Assembly (NCBI GenBank): GCA_029851415.1
Contig: CM056743.1
Span: forward strand, 12,392,727 to 12,456,726
Direction: 5' to 3'
DNA from: Eretmocerus hayati
Taxonomy: Eukaryota; Arthropoda; Insecta; Hymenoptera; Aphelinidae
DNA: 64,000 nt
Shown here: piece by piece, positions 33,901-43,611 of the stretch
Position numbering within the stretch: the stretch's first letter is position 1
Layout of the letters: each line of letters starts with the position of its first letter
The notes under the pieces: model-generated
Told to the model about the DNA's origin: nothing
Database searches by the model: none
What the model saw: only the letters and a program-made list of their open reading frames with translations
Translations under genes and position numbers: made by a program

Positions 33901-34613
33901 TCGATCTCATGCTCGATTCGGTCGGTTAAACCTATTGCTGGACCGTTTACAATTAAGTTCCTTTCTAGAACTCCTCCTAAAATTTCACGCTGCTTGTTGG
34001 TTATGTCGGCAATACCAATCGATGATAGAGATGCTGTGCTAAAGTCACCCTGAGTAGCAAATTCGACTGAGAAGGGGTCTGACGGGCCCTTGTCACCCTT
34101 GACGGTCATGGTACTACTTTCAGGTACTAAAATTGCATTGAATTGGAGTGCAAAATCTGCGCCTAAGATCAAATCACAGGCTAATTTCTCATAAATAAAT
34201 GTTGAGATTTCTTTGCAGACTCCTGCTACCTCTATCGGTAATTTGGCGTACGCTACCGGTCGCGCTAATTCGCCTGTTGCTAATTTGCAGTATGGACCAC
34301 GATATGGTACCACACGTGCACCAACTTCAGCTGCTAATTGCAGACCAATCGGTCCAACAGCTGATCGGGAAGCGCCCGTGTCATAAAGAGCACGAGTACG
34401 AGTTTCCCCAATGCCTGCCTTAAGCCACCAACGAGGATGATCGCCAAGGGGCTCTTCGCTATCGAACGCGTCTGCGGGTTCCACCTCTGCGGAATATAGA
34501 CCTGGTTCCGGGCCATCTGATGACTTGTCGGCCGATGAACCAGAGGCCATACTCGGTGGAGCAGGAGTGGTAGTGACCTCGTCTACGCACTCCCGCTGTC
34601 TTTTACTGAACAT
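30954..34613 (-). CDS. Ty3/gypsy Pol polyprotein: protease, RT, RNase H, integrase, 1219 aa
   Basis: Domains run in order. The aspartic protease has YDTGAS at 77-82. RT has SYLDD at 396-400 and LPYG at 367-370. RNase H has TDAS at 545-548. The integrase zinc module uses H746/H753 and C783/C786, and its core has D815, D874 and E909 (34 residues between the last two, one fewer than DD35E). The C-terminal tail is basic (GRPKGS-like repeats), with no chromodomain. The ATG lies inside the end of gag and is directly preceded by an in-frame TGA. Pol is therefore reached by a -1 frameshift within 34,583-34,613 or by re-initiation at this ATG. No damage is visible. Confidence 0.93.
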   Translation of the reverse strand: MFSKRQRECVDEVTTTPAPPSMASGSSADKSSDGPEPGLYSAEVEPADAFDSEEPLGDHPRWWLKAGIGETRTRALYDTGASRSAVGPIGLQLAAEVGARVVPYRGPYCKLATGELARPVAYAKLPIEVAGVCKEISTFIYEKLACDLILGADFALQFNAILVPESSTMTVKGDKGPSDPFSVEFATQGDFSTASLSSIGIADITNKQREILGGVLERNLIVNGPAIGLTDRIEHEIEVESCRPVKQKYYPVSKKIEDEMHDQVRKMLAAGIIVKSTSAWSSPVVMVRKANGEFRFCVNYRKLNSVTKKNAYPLPYMDAILRKLQNAKYISTLDLSSAYFQIPLKKDSRHFTAFVVPGMGLFEFTRLPYGVCNGPATFQTLIDDIIGPDLEPYAFSYLDDIIIVTDTFEKHMEILEIILKRIAAAGLTINREKSHFCKDEVKYLGVLVNRDGFRPDPEKIKPIVEYPSPKTVKQLQSFLGMASWYRKFLDDFATVAEPLTRLTKKSAPFTWGEEQQAAFDRIKIMLATTPVLSRPNHQLEFQVQTDASNTGLGAVLVQVVDGEERPLEFASRVLTPQERKYSVTERECLGVLWAIRKFRPYIEGYKFKVITDHSSLQWIRNLKNPSGRLARWALELQDQDFTVEHRAGAKNVVPDCLSRMFEGAEEENTATIAAVNLVESTDDKWYKDKFEEVHQRPKEFPNWKIVGDQLYHYKPNELLDDFDLDDDGWKLVLPKEKRLKVLQECHQEVTAGHFGRFKTHKRVSLYYFWPTLYQDVASFVRKCTVCQQCKVEQLAPAGLMGKRSISRPWQFVAADTCVFPRSVHGNEYLLVFMDLFTRWIECVPVRKANAQSVRKALERYIILRYGAPETFLSDNGSEYFNKIIDKFLEERGIEHMTLAPYSPQGNPVERINRTLKTAIIAFLEEKHSRWDEHIHELTFAYNSAVQESTRMSPAFLNYGRNPTPPKNMKRLIEQASAQQELTRSLQEWQKRMLRLPEVHLVAADNSGRATEKQAQYFNAKRRDVQFNIGDAVWKRNRVQSAQAQGISGKLVPRFDGKFVITARLGSNVYEVADESGNSAGKVHVKDLKPYIDGEEPQEEHTPNESTAIPAEDTSMDDEGRVRELRSANRLVAPTVEISSRKRNVGRPRKTQLLVRKKNVKFAPSINKSISVSEPSEEPPPEEVSKRKRGRPKGSVKKKVDQPVAKLSPIRTRASRRQAK

Positions 34614-36637
34614 TCAGGACAGTCTTTCTTGGTATATCCAGGCCACGAACAATTCCAGCAAATACGATGAGCTGGGCCTGGTCCTTTTTCTTTTTCTTTG
34701 TTATGATCACTCTTGATGACTGGCGTAATCTTCGGCCGGGCGGCCCGTGATCTCGTCGATGTTGTCTTCGCCTCTTCTCCGGCTGATGTTGATGTTTGTT
34801 TGGCCGCTGGTGCAGCCTGAGCGGCTGATTGGGCAGGTGGTTTCCAATTTTTAAATTTGTTATCCACAATTTGTCCAACTGCTTCTTTAATTTGTGCTAA
34901 CGTCAGAGAAGATTCAGACGATTTTTGCACTGAGGCAGTTGCCGCTGATAATATTGGCTTCAGACCTTCTGTCAGAGCTGTTTGAATTGATTTGACCAGA
35001 TCGGTCGGTTCCAAAGACATCGCCGCAGCCGCTGGCTGTGATGGCGTAGTCTTGGGTTTTTCTTCTTTCTTCGGCGGTTTATATGCCAAATCTGGTAATA
35101 AAGATTTTTCTGGTTCCGGTGGAGGTCTGTAGAACCGTTGATTATCTCGGATGTGCTCCGCTTCTCTTGCTAGAGAAAAAAGCGAGTCAATGTCAGTCAC
35201 TTTATCTCTTGGGATCCACTGTTGTAATTCTGGAAGTAAATTTCTGTAGAGCAATCCAATCTTCTGGTCCAAACTCCACGGAGTTTCAAATTTATTCATA
35301 ATTGCCATCAGTCGAGTGATGTAATCTCGAGCTCTTTCTTCTTTGCCTTGTGTCCTTGACTCAGCTTCTCGCACGAGCATGTGCTGAAAATGCTTGTCTG
35401 GACCATAGCACTTCATTGCGTCACTCTTGAATTGTGACCATGTCGACCATCTTTCCCTTGACTGTCGATACCACTCAAGCGCGACACCGGATAGCAGTTC
35501 AGTCAGCGCATTCATCAAATCGGTATCCGACATATTCGCCAGGGCTTAACACTCGTCGACTCTCTTGAGAAATTCCTCGACATTTCCATCTTCGCCTGAA
35601 AAGGTCAATTTCCACTGTCGGACGGTTTTTCCGACGTCAAACGTCTGATTCCATGTTGACGTACCCCTCCCCCAGCCACTCGTTCTATCTAGCTGTGTTG
35701 ATGTGGGGGGTACTTGTTGATTGTCGGTCGAAAGATTTCCATTTCGACCGCTGTTCATTTGAGTCTCATTGCATGATTCATTTTGGTGTGAATCACCCAA
35801 CGTACTACGTTCTGTATAATAATAATTGGTGAACGTATCTTGTAAGTTCACTCGTCTTCCTTGCTGTTGATTTGGGTTCGATTGTTGAGGTACAACAACT
35901 GGCTCAGACGTCACAAGTCCAGGTGTCAACCTCGTGCTGCTTGCAAAATTATTCGCTTTGTCAAGCTGCTGTAATTTCTTCTCAAGCTCCTTGCTGAGAA
36001 GGTCTGCCCTCCTCCGCGATTCTTGGAGTAAGCTGATTTCTGTTGCTATTGCACGCGGGAGTTGCTGGATTGATCCATCTGGCATTGTACAAGTGATCGT
36101 TTCTAGATGTCTATTTGTTGTTGATGTGCTCGAGATTGGAGCCGTAAATACGGACGTGGTCCTTGTATTGTCGACGTAAGTCGCGTCGTGCGCACGTGTG
36201 TGCGTGTCGTTACTCATGTTGACTGGTTGGCTTGCTGATGTTAAAGTTGTTCTTGAAGTGGTGTTGCTTGGTGATGACTCAGGATGCTCGATGATTGAAG
36301 AACTTGGGATGTTATTCGTTGTATTGATGAAATCTTCTTCGAGTGTCTGAGCTCTGATCGTACGCCACGCTTCTACTACTACTTCATCTCGCAAAGCTAA
36401 CCTATGAGATTTAAGAACCTCCTCATCTTCGAACGCTGGATTCGGTGCAAAATCTGATGCGGAATATTCGCCTAAAAGACAACGCAAAAATCTGTTCGTA
36501 CAGACCGGCGCTCTATCGTCTGGGGCTAGTTCTAACCTAGTATACGTCGCGTAGTATTCTTCATCTGTAAGGGTTCCTATCCAAGTAGTTAAATCTATTG
36601 TATCTTTTACGCTAATCATTGTCTCATTAGAAGCCAT
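34583..36637 (-). pseudogene. Ty3/gypsy Gag with one in-frame stop and an altered zinc knuckle
   Basis: Gag forms the particle that houses the genome. The N-terminal ORF (36,637-35,546, 363 codons) ends at a TAA in the middle of the retrotransposon gag domain. Reading continues in the same frame, with an ATG four codons later, through 34,583. The downstream part holds the rest of the capsid-like region (GVALEWYRQ, AREAEHIRD), a Lys/Pro/Ala-rich linker and the knuckle CWNCSWPGYTKKDC, where Tyr replaces the usual His of CX2CX4HX4C. The stop and the Tyr suggest that this copy has lost Gag function, unless readthrough occurs. The tail overlaps pol by 31 nt in the +0/-1 arrangement. Confidence 0.88.
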
Positions 36638-37904
36638 GATTTTAATTTAGAACTATTACAGAAAAAAGAGCAGTAAAAAAAAAAAAGTTTTTTGAGTAAA
36701 AAATTTTCCAAGAAATTACAATAAAAAATCGAAAAATGATGAATGTACTGTTGCGTGTACACTGATTGCACTTAATTTCGCAAAAAGAATCCAATATTTA
36801 TTTTAATTAGACACATAAAAACGGAAAAATATCGATTTTCGTCAAAAATCGAAAAAATTTTGAGGTTATGTTATGATTGTATTCAAATCTATCCGATTCG
36901 GACGTTTCTGAAGTCAAAACTCGAATTTTGTAAAAATTTGTTCAAACAATTGCAATAACTTTTTAATTGTTTATTGAATCGCGAATTTGTTTATGGGGGT
37001 ATTTCATACGGATCGTCCCATATATAAACCCAGGTCAAACGCAATTTGTTTCTGACGACCCTGTAGGACACCTAATTTCCGAACATTTGAACCACCCTGT
37101 ATATAATCGCTGAATATACTATATATATGTTCATACACATACTTCCATACGTTTTCACACACATACGGGGACTTTACGATTTTTCGGACGATAATATGTA
37201 CGAAAGTCCATGATTTGACCACATTGTTCATGCAAAATTAACAACAATTTAATTTTACACTCGACTTTTTGCATAAAAAACAAACTACATTGAGCGATAT
37301 TTATTGTTACTAATTTTAAAGCAATTTTCCTAGTCCAAATCGGACGAAAATAAGCAAATTTGCACTAACACAACGCGTCATTATTGAAAAATTTATGATG
37401 AAATTCTAGACAATCGTATATATATATCACCCGGAGACTTTCTCGCACTTAATTCGCGAATTTGGGGAATTTTACACACACCTGATATCCGCCGATATCG
37501 ATATATATCTACTCTCATAAATTGCACACTAAATTATAACTATATATACGCACATATGCTATTCACTTTATTAACACGACCGCATGATCACTATATCTAT
37601 ATACGCACTATTCACCGTGTTGCACTTTTGCAATATTCGAGAGTGATGTGATTTTAACGATCGGACGATTTGATTGTCCGTCTCTCTCACTCTCGTGGTG
37701 AAAATTTCGAGACATAAAACTTGCTCGAAACGGCGCTGATTGATGATCGCGGCTTTGTTTACATTCCGCCCCTACCGCACTGGGCTATACTAAATCGCGC
37801 GATCACACTCATACTTATTCAATTATAACGGCGACGAAATTCCATCTCGCTCGGCGCAGCAGAATATGAAAAAGGTTATCAAAAAATTTCAGAGTCACTT
37901 TGTC
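36638..37904 (-). other. 5' leader of the Ty3/gypsy element
   Basis: About 1.27 kb of AT-rich sequence without ORFs separates the PBS from gag. It is expected to hold packaging signals. Alternating TATATA tracts occur at 37,100-37,130 and 37,420-37,560. Confidence 0.6.
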
Positions 37905-37913
37905 TGGGCGCCA
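37905..37913 (-). promoter_or_regulatory. Primer-binding site, lysine-tRNA-like
   Basis: On the minus strand TGGCGCCCA follows one base after the 5' LTR. This 9-nt word matches the 3' end of lysine tRNA (TGGGCGCCA), a common gypsy primer. The match appears to stop after nine bases. Confidence 0.65.
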
Positions 37914-37914
37914 A

Positions 37915-38722
37915 TGTGACGGCTGCTAGATTTGCCTAGTTAATTTAGCCGCACATGCTGGGCTGTGTGCAATGCCCAGCAAATTTGTATATAATAATTG
38001 TAACTGGAACTCTGCATCTGCTGGATCTGCTGCTACTGCTTTGCGCGCGAGAGAGATGGGGAATCGAGCGCCAAAATGATCACACGAGTGTTAAACGGGA
38101 GCCAGATGGGCATATTTATTTACTCTAAAAAGAACATGGTGCATAGAGTGCACTTAATCGCACGAACACGGAGAGAGCAATTGAGGGTGAAGCCCAAAGA
38201 GAGAGAGAATAATTATCGGCTAGCACTTACAGGTGTCGAAAAGGCGGCAATCGCACGCTCGCTGATCGGCCGCTCCGAATAACGTGGTCGTCCGGATGAT
38301 TTGGACTCGATGTCGTCCGCAGGACACGTCGAGAACAACGGCCAGGAAGTCGCACGAAAGCACGCAAAAGAGCTCGTCCAGGTGTCGGGAAGCTGGTGAC
38401 ACACGCACGACGAGGGCGCAAAAAACTATACACTTCGGGTATAAATTAACACGCGGGATGTCTGCTCTCAAGCGCGGGCGAGAGAAGTCTGATTTATGGC
38501 GCGCGCAATGCCGGCTGATTGATGATGATGGGTGCGCGAGGGGAACGGTGCGGTGAAGCTACCAATGACTCGCGCTATCTCTCTCTCTCTAACGCAAAAC
38601 TACTTACAACTCTCTCCTCGGATGTTCTGCTACAGCTGAAAAGATCTTATAATTATAAATGATACATGATGATCAGACAGGAGAGAGAAATGATGGTTGA
38701 GAATATCCTCTCAACCATCACA
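37915..38722 (-). repeat. 5' LTR of the Ty3/gypsy element
   Basis: This partner of 28,176-28,983, at a constant offset of 9,739 bp, begins TGTGA and ends TCACA. It is followed by the CTTC target duplication (38,723-38,726). It would carry the element's promoter. Confidence 0.92.
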
Positions 38723-39063
38723 CTTCACGAATTCAGATCTTCCATTATGCGTTTCCGAGTCAATAATTCTAATACTGTAAGAAGTGGAAAGGTGTGTCGC
38801 AGCATCTTCCAATTCCAAAAATAAAGTGAGTACGTTTTCTTTTTGTACGCTGTCTCCACAGGGGTGAAGTCGCATCTTCCAGGTCCCACATCCTAGTATG
38901 GGGCCTCAATGTGGTGGTGACTGGATGTACTCCCCCACTTTACTTTTTAATACACTATGCTGTATATCCTCCACGTTCCACTCCATCGTTGTCGTCATTC
39001 CCGCCTCAAATTCCGACGTAGCACGGAAATTCTTCACACCATCCACCCTTGGAACCTGTTGGG
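38723..39063 (-). pseudogene. MATH-BTB pseudogene, MATH domain (segment 1)
   Basis: On the minus strand the frame runs from about 39,063 (after a possible AG acceptor) through MTTTMEWNVEDIQHSVLKSK, then KMRLHPCGDSVQKENVLTLF, LELEDAATHLSTSYSIRIID and HNGRSEFVK. This is the MATH order seen in TDPOZ proteins (W..K.YP.G......V.L.L.L). One in-frame TGA (after SPPH) breaks it. Reading resumes in frame with KKRSRRGEL on the far side of the Ty3/gypsy element at 28,175, so the element inserted in this gene. It is a nuclear/cytosolic adaptor family in relatives. Confidence 0.75.
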
Positions 39064-39127
39064 ATTATTCATTTTATAACTTCATTATCTCTTAAGTGCC
39101 AGCTACACATCACTGTGTTGTGTACTT

Positions 39128-39175
39128 TGTGGAGGTTGAGTAGATGATCTCAACCATCATCTCTCTCTCTCTCTC
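39128..39175 (-). repeat. Solo LTR, first part (related gypsy family)
   Basis: It starts TGTGGAGGTTGAG and aligns with the first 40 or so bp of the complete LTR read from its right end (TGTGACGGTTGAG, then TCTCAACCATCAT), ending in (TC)n. It is preceded by ACTT (39,124-39,127). The LTR continues at 43,612 after the LINE cluster. Confidence 0.75.
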
Positions 39176-39895
39176 TTTTTTTTTTTTTTTTTTTTTTTAG
39201 GTGGTTGTAGGGTGAATACGCTGCGACGTAGCCACAGAGAGGTTCCGGACGGACAATTACGCCTGGCCGATACTTCTCAAGGCTTCCGGGCTGGATTCCG
39301 CATCGATGCGGCCATCCGTACCAGATAAACCCTTTCTCCCTTCCCCTTTGGCGCTGGCCATCGGACAAGGGAGAGATCCACCAACTTACCAATCCGGACC
39401 CGGCACCGCGTGAGCATTACTTCAGGACCGGTGGCGTCTCGCGCTCAGGATCGAGCGTTCCTCTTCTCACGACTCGCAGGTGTTGTTTCTCCTCCTTCGA
39501 TCTTCTTCCATCTCTTCATTCTTCTTTCTTCTTTCTTCGATCTTCTCTCTTCTTCCTTCCCTCTTCAGTCCATCATATTCCTCCTGGAACCATTTGGACC
39601 TCTTCTGTTCCAATCGGCAGAGTCACTGTAATTCGCCTGCTTCGAGGCGCCTTACTTCCCTCTCTTTCTCCTCTTTGCGGGTCATCACCAGCTTGATGTA
39701 TCCGGTGAGTCTATTCCATGTCTCCTGGTTGCGGAGCAAGTACGGGACGAGATTCTCAGGTGTTAGTTGAGCACCCAGCCATTCATCCAGCTCGGCGCGC
39801 TCTCTCCGGGTGTCGCTGCACTTGAACAGGGCATGTTCGGCGTCATCCCATTCGTCCCCGCAAGACTGACATGCTGGGGTCGTCCTCTTCTTGAA
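39176..39895 (-). pseudogene. R1-type LINE fragment, copy B
   Basis: On the minus strand the copy begins at a GAGAGAG tract with TTCAAGAAGAGG (FKKR) and reads the C-terminal CCHC block (C-x2-C-x8-H-x4-C, CQSCGDEWDDAEHALFKC) to the stop at 39,623. The 3' UTR ends CAACCACCT at 39,201 with a 25-nt A tail (39,176-39,200), directly followed by (GA)n. This is a short 5'-truncated insertion. Confidence 0.85.
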
Positions 39896-39899
39896 CTCT

Positions 39900-39902
<3 letters not shown>

Positions 39903-39940
<38 letters not shown>

Positions 39941-41628
39941 GTGGTTAGAGGGCAAAATCTGCGTCAGGAGCCCTCGGATCCGTCCCCAGACACCGGACTG
40001 GTTCAGCTTACGCGGACTACGCATAGCCCACGCAGGCCATACCAGGCGGGACACGGGTTTGGGTGGGGCCCACCGAGAGGTGGGCCCGGCCGTGTAATAT
40101 CCCTCTCCCCTCGATGTCCGATACCTAGGGCATCGGGCAATCAAGAAGGAGATCCACCTGCATCTACCATCTCATCCCGGAACCGCGTGAGCATTACTTC
40201 AGGATGAGCGGCATGTCTCGCGCTCGATTGCGAGCGTTCCTCTTCTCCATCTTCTCTCTTCGGCCACTTGTCGGCATCTTCTATCTTCATTCTCCATTGT
40301 TCCCTCTCTTTCTTCTTTCTTTCCTCTTCTTTCTTCTTTCTTCCCTCTTCAGTGCATCAGATTCCTCCTGGAATCATTTGGGCCTCTTCTGTTTCAATTG
40401 GCAGAGTCACTGTAATTCGCCTGCTTCGAGGCGCCTTACTTCCCTCTCTTTCTCCTCTTTGCGGGTCATCACCAGCTTGATGTATGCGGTGAGTCTATCC
40501 CATGTCTCCTGGTTGCGGAGCAAGTACGGGACGAGATTCTCAGGTGTTAGTTGAGCACCCAGCCATTCATACAGCTCGGCGCGCTCTCTCCGGGTGTCGC
40601 TGCACTTGAACAGGGCATGTTCGGCGTCATCCCATTCATCCCCGCATGACTGACATGCTGGGGTCGTCCTCTTCTTGAACCTGGTTAGATAGGAACCGAA
40701 GCAACCATGATCGCTCAGTGCCTGCGTCGTCCAGTAGTCCATCTCTCCGTGGGTGCGTTCCGCCCACTTGGCTACGTCACGGATCAGCCGGTGCGTCCAT
40801 CTGCCATTTGCAAATGGCGAATCCCACTCAGTTTGCCAATGCTCAAGGGTGGTTTCCTTCTCGTTGTCGCGGATGATCTCCTTCATCGTCGGAGTGAGTA
40901 CTCGTTCGGCTCCGATCACTTTTTGGCGGTCCCAGATCCTCACTCGCTCCGCGACGAGCAAGTGGATGGGCGGAGTACTCGCCAATACGTAAGCCGCATC
41001 TCCTGACACAGTGCGGTAGGCACGGATACTCCTCAGGGCCGCTCTTCGGTGGACAGGCCCCATTCTCTTCTCGATGATGGTCTTCTCTACTCTCTTCCCC
41101 CACACGGGTGCACCGTACAGCATGATGGAGGTAGTGACGGTGTTGAGAAGTGCGCGCCTCTTTTCCTTGGGTCCTCCGATATTCGGCATAAGCCGCTGGA
41201 GCGCCGCACCAACCCTGCTCGCTTTTTGAGCGGCCTCCTGGATGTGCTTCTTGAACGACCACTTGTCGTCAAGCCATACGCCGAGGTATTTCAGCTCTGT
41301 CTTGCGTGGGATCTCTTGCCCGTTGATGTAAAAGTGGGGCAAGTCAAACTTCCTGCGTCTTGTGACCACGATTGCTTCGCACTTCTTGACAGCAAGCTCT
41401 AGGAGCCTGCTGATCATCCACTCGTAGACTCGGGCCAGCGCCTCGTTTGCGCGTCTACCCAAGAGTTCCTCGTTGTCGGACCAGACTATGAGCCCCGCGT
41501 CGTCCGCGAAAGCCACTATTATGACTCCATCGGGCAGTTCAATAGACAGTAAACTGTCGTACTGGGTGTTCCAGTTGAACGGCCCGGAAACCGATCCCTG
41601 TCCAATTCCGGCGGACAGTTCCCTTCTT

Positions 41629-41631
<3 letters not shown>
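39903..41631 (-). pseudogene. R1-type LINE fragment, copy C
   Basis: The copy is 5'-truncated within RT and starts at (GA)n with a TTCAAGAAG joint leading into ELSAGIGQGS. RT words follow: QGSVSGPFNWN (motif B), AFADDAGLIV (motif C) and ELKYLGVWLDDKWS. The C-terminal domain has the CCHC block and ends EAGELQ (stop 40,407). The 3' UTR (39,938-40,406) differs in its distal half from copies B and D. A 35-nt A tail (39,903-39,937) leads into GAGAGAG. The frame is open from the joint to the stop. Confidence 0.88.

Positions 41632-41681
<50 letters not shown>
41632..41681. repeat. (TC)n microsatellite between LINE copies C and D
   Basis: An almost pure TC tract of about 50 bp separates the poly-A of copy D from the 5' joint of copy C. 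Confidence 0.95.
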
Positions 41682-41726
<45 letters not shown>

Positions 41727-43611
41727 TGGAATATAAGGAAAAATCTGATGACAGGACATCCCTATTGGATGTCCCACCGGCAGACCATGAGCGCTTTCAT
41801 TTTGCCCACCCGGTGAACCGGATAAGCATGAATCCAGCGCCCGTGTGCCCTGTGGGCTAAAACCTTCTGCTCTCAACCCCACAGTGTTGGCAAGCCATCA
41901 CTGCAGAACTGGGGGCAGCTAACCACTATCTAACCAACCCACCCCGGAACCGCGTTAGCATTACTTCAGGGTGGGAGGCGTATCGCGCTCGGGATCAAGC
42001 GACTCTCTTCTCTCACGACTTGCAGGTGTTGTTGCTCCTTCTTCGATCTTTTCCTACTCTTCTTTCTTCGATCTTCTCTCTTCTTTCTTCTTTCTTCCCT
42101 CTTCAGTTCATCATATTCCTCCTGGAATAATTTGGACCTCTTCTGATTGAGTCGGCAGACTCACTGTGATTCGCCTGCTTCGAGGCGCCTCACTTCCCTC
42201 TCTTTCTCCTCCTTACGGGTCATCACCAGCTTGATGTATCCGGTGACTCTATCCCATGTCTCCTGGTTGCGAAGTAAGTACGGGACGAGGTTCTCGGGTG
42301 TTAGTTGAGCACCCAGCCATCCATCCAACTCGGCGCGCTCACTTTGGGTGTCGTTGCACGTGAACAGGGCGTGTTCAGCGTCATCCCAGTTGTCCCCGCA
42401 TGACTGGCATGCTGGGGATGTCCTCTTCTTGAACCGGGTCAGATAGGCACCGAAGCAACCGTGGTCACTCAGTGCTTGCGTCGTCCAGTAATCTATCTCT
42501 CCGTGGGTGCGTTCCGTCCATTTGGCTACGTCACGTATCAGCCGGTGCGTCCATCTGCCATTCGCAAATGGCGAATCCCACTCAGTTTGCCACTGTTCGA
42601 GGGTGGTCTCCTTCTCGTTGTCGCGGATGATCTCCTTCATCGTCGGAGTGAGTACTCGTTCGGCTCCGATCACTTTCTGGCGGTCCCAGATCCTCACTCG
42701 CTCCGCGACGAGCAAGTGAATGGGCGGTGTACTCGCCAATACGTAAGCCGCATCTCCTGACACGGTGCGGTAGGCACGGATACTTCTCAGGGCCGCTCTC
42801 CGGTGAACAGGGCCCATTCTCTTCTCGATGATGGACTTCTCTACTCTCTTTCCCCACACGGGTGCACCGTACAGCATGATGGAGGTGGTGACGGTGTTGA
42901 GAAGTGCGCGCCTCTTTTCCTTGGGTCCTCCGATATTCGGCATGAGCCGCTGAAGCGCCGCACCAACCCTGCTCGCCTTCTGGGCGGCTTCCTGGATGTG
43001 TTTCCTGAACGACCATTTGTCGTCGAGCCATACACCCAGATATTTCAGCTCTGTCTTGCGTGGTATCTCTTGCCCGTTGATGTAAAAATGGGGCAAGTCG
43101 AACTTCCTGCGCCTCGTGACCACTATGGCTTCGCACTTTGGAACAGCCAGCTCTAGGAGCCTGCTGATCATCCATTCGTAGACTCGGGCCAGCGCCTCGT
43201 TCGCGCGTCTACCCAAGAGCTCTTCGTTGTCGGCCCAAACTATGAGTCCCGCGTCGTCCGCAAAAGCCACTATTATTACTCCTTCTGGCAGTTCGATAGA
43301 CAGTAAGCTGTCGTACTGGGTATTCCAGTTGAACGGCCCGGAAACCGATCCCTGCCCGATTCCGGCGGACAGCTCTCGAACCTCTTGTCCCTCGTCGGTG
43401 TCGTACACGAGGGTCCTATTCCGTAGGTAGTCGCTCGTGACTGCTAACAGGTAGGGTGGCACTTTACCTGCCTGGGATGCGTACACTCGCTCCCAGCTCG
43501 CACAATTAAATGCGTTCTTTATGTCTAACGCGATGATCGCGCAGAAACCCCCTCTCCCTTGGTATGGTCTCCCCACCGACGCTTGAACCCGTTCTTGGAC
43601 CGCCTCGATCT
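41682..43611 (-). pseudogene. R1-type LINE fragment, copy D (longest)
   Basis: The longest RT remnant covers ETVQ-like EIEAVQERVQ, motif A (LDIKNAFN), motif B, FADD, the thumb and the C-terminal CCHC (stop 42,161). An open frame runs from about 43,605. The endonuclease and ORF1 are missing, so it is 5'-truncated, at a GAGAGAAAGAGA tract that belongs to the solo LTR. The 3' UTR ends in a third variant (AAGTGGAATATAAGG on the + strand at 41,724), with a 42-nt A tail (41,682-41,723) joined to (GA)n. In an intact R1-clade element the RT would prime on nicked target DNA. Confidence 0.9.

Larger units (their letters stand above)
28176..38722 (-). mobile_element. Near-complete Ty3/gypsy LTR retrotransposon with an extra 3' ORF
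   Basis: The 10.5-kb element has two 808-bp LTRs, a PBS, gag, pol (PR-RT-RNaseH-IN), a third ORF, a polypurine tract and a 4-bp target duplication (CTTC). It sits within a MATH-BTB gene. A long non-coding leader (36,638-37,914) precedes gag, and another 0.9-kb non-coding block lies between ORF3 and the 3' LTR. Three LTR differences indicate a young insertion. Gag carries one in-frame stop, so this copy is probably not autonomous. Confidence 0.92.

Noticed and set aside
39767..43430. Plus-strand frames opposite the LINE copies
   Set aside because: They are antisense shadows of GC-rich LINE coding sequence and recur with every LINE copy.
39201..43611. Classical R1 insertion in 28S rDNA
   Set aside because: No rDNA sequence flanks any copy; flanks are GA/TC repeats.
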